Positions 10,301 to 11,725 of a DNA stretch of 11,725 nt are shown piece by piece (the stretch's first letter is position 1; each line of letters starts with the position of its first letter). Position numbers and translations under genes: made by a program. The stretch comes from Thermoplasmatota archaeon (GTDB lineage Archaea > Thermoplasmatota > Penumbrarchaeia > Penumbrarchaeales > Penumbrarchaeaceae). A model generated the notes under the pieces. It searched no databases, was not told the DNA's origin, and was given only the letters and a program-made list of their open reading frames with translations. The DNA lies in the NCBI GenBank assembly GCA_030591285.1, contig JAUVBH010000021.1, positions 1 through 11,725 of the forward strand, given 5' to 3'.

Positions 10301-10545
10301 AGCTCAAGCCATCCATCACATCCAAGATGATCAAGATGTATGATAAGCTCCGGGCCGAGTACGAGAGAAAGACCAAGAACAAGAAGGGGAAGAAGGTGAA
10401 GTCGGGTAAGATCGAAAAACCTCCTGCACCCCCGAAGATGAATTTCGATGAGAAGAAAAAGGCAAAACCTGCTCATGACGTTGCTAGTGATATTGATGAG
10501 CTCGAGAGTGAGATAGACGAGCTCCATAGCTGGGAGGATGAGTGA
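7354..10545 (+). CDS. Polytopic membrane AAA+ ATPase (CDC48-class) with extracytoplasmic Ig-like region
   Basis: The product has 1063 residues. A signal peptide or first helix lies at about 12-28. The ecto region (about 31-365) has two similar Ig-like domains, each starting near P.NG..[LI].I.IT, then a smaller beta-domain. One helix (about 366-386) is followed by a Lys/Arg/Glu-rich cytosolic segment, then a block of about eight or nine helices between 428 and 700. The AAA+ module starts near 735 with SFNDIGGLEDVK. It has Walker A GPPGCGKT (781-788), pore loop KWYG (Trp814, Tyr815), Walker B FFDEID (Asp840, Glu841), sensor-1 ATTN (Asn885) and arginine fingers in RPGRFD (Arg896, Arg899). All are intact and of the CDC48/VAT/FtsH class. 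No HEXXH or Lon protease domain follows; the tail is Lys-rich and ends acidic. An unfolding or remodelling motor that extracts or assembles membrane or envelope proteins is inferred. The start is ATG 7354 or 7360. Confidence 0.9.
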   Translation: MKMNINRFRGRTSVLGIFALVLIALMLLGNIPGTNGEWSTSVFEEQIDIERSPDHLEDRAPFNGENLHLTITSKNNQMINAANVWVWVYYQGTLQTEGAFTFLRINQTVMEVDVQGYPGGYNVQYEVNAFDERNSPVRSTRYSYTVIENGSWIDTDFENNIILSWGPQEPANGQDITINITSRDPLVAIERADLFYTVNILDQDPVDGVAYFEVVNSTHMTAKVITYPPGSRISFHVEAYDQYFHNVVSDNFVYEYPRPPILDPVFQGILFIILKDEAENVPANQAVVVFANNTYQYETVTVNGMAFTNSTVYQGDYRIDIIYNGKKVTKTVSVPRNDGSFTFQFGVNQKTYMVADEAEDRPYIREIIGFVLAFGFLIGLFYLAHKIKETREAMNERKKKTRRRVDKEVEDKWYEKLIQDEELKEKVVRCAGILLLSLLGLFWAPFFPWWMVLISAAFLTAIAYKYPFISMLVMAVLVTSAVSYQSKEFGWVFLVFSLIVMIGGFFDWRFAYLSFLTVFAAGFGLGFAVPMVAAVTFSLFLGTTVLITAGLFLLIVTPSGTFQWFSFLAVPTHEKSFVQFDKGIESGWSPIDFINSIGDLTTVDTNILSTVLQETMGSLIPLFGLIGWGLAMVVVYFLFNKWMKEEIEIDKEPKNWAIRLIPAGIIIIFGVISILWAKVEFTVWLIFPFLAVIPATLIPFGIRAVGEEALPMQYGVVGITSSDVGKKISDMVGFKSTSFNDIGGLEDVKREVKNALMVPLLEPEMATKYGVKPSKGLLLFGPPGCGKTLMLKAVASDLNVEMIGVKCSDVMSKWYGESEGLIASLYEEARARSPCILFFDEIDAIAKRRDFYSTDDVTPRVLSIMLSEMDGMDDAEGIIIVATTNMPDLVDPALMRPGRFDKVIYVPPPDKASRGEILKVHLKGKFVSDNIDTGTLAKSTKGFSGADLANLVREASSFGLERALETRKPQPITMQDLVKVLDELKPSITSKMIKMYDKLRAEYERKTKNKKGKKVKSGKIEKPPAPPKMNFDEKKKAKPAHDVASDIDELESEIDELHSWEDE
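10533..10537 (+). promoter_or_regulatory. Shine-Dalgarno GGAGG for the 101-aa membrane protein
   Basis: GGAGG inside the last codons of the AAA+ gene lies 8 nt before the GTG at 10546. This supports the GTG start and translational coupling, because the upstream TGA directly abuts the GTG. Confidence 0.75.
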
Positions 10546-10851
10546 GTGGCAAGTTTCGTGGTGACAGCATCGATCGTCCTGGTCGTCATTGGCATCCTTG
10601 TCCTGGGATTCCTGGGTATGAAATACCCCAGGGGCAGGAAGGATTGGCCTTTTGACAGTTCCAAGACCTTCAGGCTGATCACCACGGGTATTCTGTTCTT
10701 CCTGATCCTGGGATTAGTTTACTGGGTTACTCAGTTCTGGGATTACCCGGTATCCGGAAAGGCCCTTGTATACCTTGCATTCATCGCTTTCCCTGTATTG
10801 GTCGTCTTGGGTTTCATATTCCCGAAGGGAAAAAGAGGCCTGTTCGAATAG
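10546..10851 (+). CDS. Small three-helix membrane protein
   Basis: The product has 101 residues and starts at GTG; a perfect GGAGG lies 8 nt upstream and the preceding stop TGA ends at the base before. Hydrophobic helices lie at about 3-25, 43-62 and 73-92. Helices 1 and 3 are each followed by a short basic loop with a similar motif (KYPRGRK at 26-32, FPKGKRG at 92-98). I do not recognise a family, and no catalytic motif is visible. Direct abutment to the membrane AAA+ gene suggests it is a subunit or membrane partner of that ATPase; this is inference from gene order. It is the last gene of the plus-strand cluster: a strand switch and a change in base composition follow. Confidence 0.8.
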   Translation: MASFVVTASIVLVVIGILVLGFLGMKYPRGRKDWPFDSSKTFRLITTGILFFLILGLVYWVTQFWDYPVSGKALVYLAFIAFPVLVVLGFIFPKGKRGLFE

Positions 10852-10880
10852 TGAGATGAACCTCTCATCATAGCCAAATG

Positions 10881-10888
10881 TTATATAC
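10881..10888 (+). promoter_or_regulatory. Archaeal TATA box (TTATATAC), plus strand
   Basis: TTATATAC sits in an AT-rich gap after the operon. Its centre is about 30 nt before ATG 10914, fitting a near-leaderless transcript that would run antisense into the 3' end of the Fic-like gene. It matches the archaeal box-A pattern well, but no clear BRE was confirmed. Confidence 0.5.
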
Positions 10889-10913
10889 AAAATCAAACTC
10901 TTGATAACCTGAT

Positions 10914-11021
10914 ATGAAAGCTCTGCAACCAACGGATCATTCAAACAATGCCATAGGAGACAGCTGGCTCAGAGATTTCGTAAAGGATTGGAGAGATTCT
11001 TCTGTTTTAATGCCCGATTGA
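10914..11021 (+). CDS. Possible 35-aa leaderless small protein or antisense transcript
   Basis: ATG to TGA gives 35 codons. The peptide begins MKALQPTDHS, contains DSWLRDFVKDWRDS and ends LMPD. The start is placed as expected for leaderless transcription from the TATA box at 10881. The last 85 nt overlap the opposite-strand Fic-like gene, which makes a conserved protein less likely and antisense regulation of that gene worth considering. No family is recognised. It could be chance, given the short length. Confidence 0.3.
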   Translation: MKALQPTDHSNNAIGDSWLRDFVKDWRDSSVLMPD

Positions 11022-11482
11022 TCTCCAATAATGATGAGTTCTAACTGTTTTCTTGCTGCTTCCAAATGGTCGTCAATCCCAGTCATATGGATGGCATCGA
11101 GATAATTCTTATCAAAAATATGCATGTGATCGATATCAGTTTCCAACAATCCTTTAGATTTTTTATAGAATTCCTGATACCTACCAGGGTCATCTTCGAA
11201 TTTAATTGTTCGAATCCCATGCTTAGAGAGGTAGGATCCGACTAGGAAGAAAGCAGTCCTATGATTGGCATTTGGAAAAGCCTGGACAAGGATCATCTTG
11301 CTGAGAAGTTCTGCACATTGATCGAGGAGGTATTCTTCATCCTGAAAGTTTTGATATAGATTCACCAATTTTTTTGGTTCAAACGACTTGTAAGGAGTTA
11401 GCAATACTCTTTGTTTCTTTAGGATGTTATTCACCTGTTTAAGGAAAAACCATTTCACCAATCCACGAAGATCTTCTCGCAA
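10937..11482 (-). CDS. Fic/Doc-like protein with substituted catalytic His; possibly decaying
   Basis: The longest frame has 181 residues. The motif QAFPNANHRTA (from residue 67) aligns with the Fic/Doc core H-x-F-x-[DE]-x-N-x-R. Phe69, Asn73 and Arg75 are kept, but the catalytic His is Gln67 (codon CAG, 11282-11284) and the acidic metal ligand is Asn71. Fic enzymes transfer AMP or phosphate to target proteins with that His as general base, so activity would probably be lost or altered. The frame begins at TTG 11482 directly after an in-frame TGA, with no ATG; GTG codons at residues 9 and 17 are alternatives. The promoter-like element at 11521 points instead to ATG 11499 in another frame, whose 14 codons end at TGA 11455. 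One lost base near 11460 would explain this. Local GC is lower than in the operon. No antitoxin-like partner was identified. Confidence 0.65.
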   Translation of the reverse strand: MREDLRGLVKWFFLKQVNNILKKQRVLLTPYKSFEPKKLVNLYQNFQDEEYLLDQCAELLSKMILVQAFPNANHRTAFFLVGSYLSKHGIRTIKFEDDPGRYQEFYKKSKGLLETDIDHMHIFDKNYLDAIHMTGIDDHLEAARKQLELIIIGDQSGIKTEESLQSFTKSLSQLSPMALFE

Positions 11483-11499
11483 TCATATTTTCCTCTCAT
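11455..11499 (-). other. 14-codon leader ORF, candidate original start of the Fic-like gene
   Basis: On the minus strand, ATG at 11499-11497 begins MRGKYDCEKIFVDW and ends at TGA 11455. It overlaps the first codons of the Fic-like frame in a different register and begins about 25 nt after the centre of a TATA-like element. It may be the true N-terminus, now separated by a frameshift, or a small regulatory leader. Confidence 0.35.
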
Positions 11500-11520
11500 A
11501 GGGATCATCAATAATAACAA

Positions 11521-11528
11521 GATAAATA
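11521..11528 (-). promoter_or_regulatory. TATA-like element (TATTTATC) for the Fic-like gene
   Basis: Read on the minus strand, TATTTATC is preceded by a purine-rich GAAACAG that could act as a BRE. Its centre lies about 25 nt before the ATG at 11499, the spacing expected for leaderless archaeal initiation. The assignment is based on sequence and spacing. Confidence 0.45.
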
Positions 11529-11580
11529 CTGTTTCATGTAGAGAGTGTGATGTGAAAGTGATTTTTCATCCACAGATATT

Positions 11581-11724
11581 TCAAATGATCTTATGATCAA
11601 AACCAATCCGGACCCAAAACGAATTTTTCCTCTTCATCGTCAAAATCAGCGATTTTGCCTGTGTATCGCGAATATCAACATTTTCCACTATGTCAGCAAA
11701 ATCAGCGATTTTGCTTATGTCTCG
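11581..11724 (-). CDS. Possible 3' end of a minus-strand gene entering from the right edge
   Basis: Of the three minus-strand frames at the edge, two stop within eight codons. This one stays open for 47 codons to TGA 11581. It begins RDISKIADFADIVENVD. The tandem repeat below makes KIADF appear again in a second frame, which ends KFVLGPDWF at TGA 11597-11599 with an acidic stretch before it, a plausible natural C-terminus. A 56-bp duplication that changed the frame could account for both. No family is recognised. The assignment could be chance in AT-rich repeat DNA. Confidence 0.3.
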   Translation of the reverse strand, partial: RDISKIADFADIVENVDIRDTQAKSLILTMKRKNSFWVRIGFDHKII

Positions 11725-11725
11725 C
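11625..11725. repeat. 56-bp imperfect tandem repeat with embedded palindrome
   Basis: Two units begin with TTTTCC at 11625 and 11681; the second is cut by the window edge. The 18-base core CAAAATCAGCGATTTTGC (11641-11658 and 11697-11714) is identical in both, and the flanks differ at several positions. In the second copy GCAAAATC and GATTTTGC form a perfect 8-bp inverted repeat around AGC. More units may lie to the right. Confidence 0.8.

Noticed and set aside
9568..10545. FtsH-type AAA protease or MoxR ATPase
   Set aside because: There is no HEXXH or other protease domain after the ATPase module. The DIGG start, GPPGCGKT and LMRPGRFD are of the CDC48/FtsH class and not MoxR.
10855..10869. 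Terminator hairpin after the operon
   Set aside because: GATGA and TCATC could pair across a 5-nt loop, but the stem is only five AT-containing pairs and no T-run follows. This is not enough to call a terminator.
11640..11725. Start of a CRISPR array
   Set aside because: Two 30-base repeat-like units with about 26 bases between them are visible, but similarity continues into the supposed spacer (TTTTCC), the units differ at several positions and the spacer is short. A 56-bp tandem repeat explains it better; sequence beyond the edge would settle it.

Overview
The window looks like chromosomal DNA from an archaeon, most likely of the Thermoplasmatota; the phylum is an inference. Three things support an archaeon. 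The proteins are surface proteins rich in N-x-S/T sequons with Ig-like repeats and a single membrane anchor. There is a CDC48/VAT-class AAA+ domain. Upstream of several starts there are TATA-box-like elements about 25-30 nt away, the geometry of leaderless archaeal transcripts. No tRNA, rRNA or insertion sequence was found.

Nucleotides 1-10851 form a tight plus-strand cluster of four genes. First comes a giant cell-surface protein, open at the left window edge, with at least 1965 residues visible. It has two N-terminal beta-domains and about 18 Ig-like domains in a strict A-B-A-B alternation, then one transmembrane helix and a charged cytoplasmic tail. Fifty nt later is a 465-aa membrane-anchored von Willebrand factor A (VWA) protein with a complete MIDAS and a polyproline stalk. 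Seven nt later is a 1063-aa protein that joins a signal peptide, an extracytoplasmic Ig-like region, about ten membrane segments and a cytosolic CDC48-like AAA+ ATPase. Directly abutting it is a 101-aa three-helix membrane protein behind a strong Shine-Dalgarno. The close spacing suggests a functional unit at the cell envelope: an ATP-driven membrane machine working with a metal-dependent adhesion domain and a very long surface fibre. VWA/AAA+ partnerships are known (MoxR-VWA, RavA-ViaA, Mg-chelatase). Here the AAA+ is of the CDC48 class and embedded in the membrane, and the VWA domain is predicted to be outside the cell. I do not recognise this as a named system, and it is the best candidate in the window for something undescribed.

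Nucleotides 10852-11725 are different. The sequence is more AT-rich in most lines and genes are mainly on the minus strand. A Fic/Doc-like protein has Gln where the catalytic His should be, and its start is problematic: the promoter points to an ATG in another frame, so the gene may be decaying. A TATA element and a 35-codon leaderless ORF run antisense into its 3' end. At the right edge is a 56-bp imperfect tandem repeat carrying a perfect palindrome, apparently within the 3' end of another minus-strand gene. This part looks like accessory DNA next to the conserved operon.
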